A stretch of 40,363 bases of DNA. It comes from Bacteroidaceae bacterium (GTDB taxonomy: Bacteria > Bacteroidota > Bacteroidia > Bacteroidales > Bacteroidaceae). Shown one piece after another: positions 40,211-40,363 of the stretch (the first letter of the stretch is position 1; each line of letters starts with the position of its first letter). The DNA lies in contig JAFQUE010000089.1 in the NCBI GenBank assembly GCA_017408685.1, forward strand, positions 1 through 40,363, written 5' to 3'. The position numbers were made by a program, and so were the translations under genes. The notes beneath the pieces were generated by a model that saw only the letters and a program-made list of their open reading frames with translations, was not told the DNA's origin and did no database searches.

Positions 40211-40363
40211 ATTGTGTTGTATTTTGTATTCTTCAACACAACTTACGGCTCACTAGCAAAAATTGGGGGGATACTTCTTGAGATAGTATATGAACAGGAA
40301 TGAGAATTTTTGTATTCTTCAACAAACTTACCCTTAACCTGTTATCTTGTATTCTTTTTGTTG
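40211..40363. other. Non-coding tail with hairpin and repeated TTGTATTCT motif
   Basis: No gene is seen up to the window edge. TTGTGTTG (40212-40219) pairs with CAACACAA (40234-40241), which may be a second terminator. The motif TTGTATTCT occurs at 40161, 40224, 40310 and 40347; the two middle copies continue as TTCAACA and then (with a CA insertion in one) AACTTAC. Confidence 0.5.

Noticed and set aside
40013-40303. 96-codon frame on the plus strand
   Set aside because: It begins at a TTG inside the -7 box, contains no ATG, and runs across the RNA helices and the T7 tract. The ncRNA explanation fits better.
40161-40355. CRISPR-like repeats
   Set aside because: Copies of TTGTATTCT are unevenly spaced, short and diverged, and no cas gene is nearby.
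1-40363. tRNA, rRNA, insertion sequence, prophage or toxin-antitoxin genes
   Set aside because: None was recognised on reading both strands; a tRNA scan could still find something I missed, especially right of 40363.

Overview
The window looks like a chromosomal segment from a member of the order Bacteroidales (Bacteroidota), most like a Prevotella/Bacteroides-type gut or oral anaerobe; I cannot name the species. The evidence is gene content typical of the group (dipeptidyl-peptidase-like S9 lipoprotein, M64 peptidase, BamD followed by a Bacteroidota-type RNA polymerase omega/Rpb6 protein and a DUF4293 protein, FucP with a DUF718 mutarotase), many SPII lipoproteins ending in a short ...SC lipobox, few strong Shine-Dalgarno sites, and repeated Bacteroidota sigma-ABfr promoters (TTG/TTTG at -33, about 20 nt, then TAnnTTTG or TAnnTTCG at -7). 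No mobile element, CRISPR array, tRNA or rRNA was found.

Layout. 2-1267: 3' part of a TlpA/thioredoxin-like gene. 1423-5365 (minus): an MFS transporter and an S9 peptidase lipoprotein, separated by a 289-nt spacer with a hairpin and a recurring intergenic sequence. 5730-5933: a tiny lipoprotein, followed by about 300 nt of non-coding sequence with three stem-loops. 6249-9313: operon mtaB, GT2 glycosyltransferase, RsmI-like methylase. 9350-13366 (minus): MscS-like channel, uvrB, ICMT-like membrane methyltransferase. 13558-16416: a large secreted GH27-CBM-GH16 enzyme. 16626-18307: bamD, omega, DUF4293. 18463-24438: DsbA-like protein, lipoprotein cyclophilin, bcp, mscS, SulP transporter, EamA transporter. 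24471-25097 (minus): HAD phosphatase. 25256-27301: cN-I-type 5'-nucleotidase, DUF456, TspO. 27312-28205 (minus): CbpA-type DnaJ. 28359-29300: lipoprotein. 29353-30675 (minus): M64 peptidase. 30840-34184: SPOR lipoprotein, sugar mutarotase, fucP, ruvX, def. 34181-36193: TPR protein. 36328-39841: thrS, infC, rpmI, rplT.

The most notable item is downstream of rplT. A well-formed promoter (39985-40015) starts a non-coding RNA of about 189 nt (40022-40210). Its 5' and 3' ends pair in a 12-bp helix followed by T7, and further nested helices leave a large internal bubble. This is the architecture of 6S RNA and the genomic position I recall for the Bacteroidales-1 RNA motif. It is the best candidate for a poorly described system here. 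The GH27-GH16 two-enzyme fusion is the most unusual protein.

Most of the rest is housekeeping: translation (thrS, infC, L35, L20, def, mtaB), repair (uvrB, ruvX), envelope assembly (bamD), thiol and peroxide chemistry (DsbA-like, bcp), osmotic protection (two MscS-type channels) and nutrient uptake (MFS, SulP, FucP). Convergent gene pairs often share long perfect palindromes that can act as bidirectional terminators.
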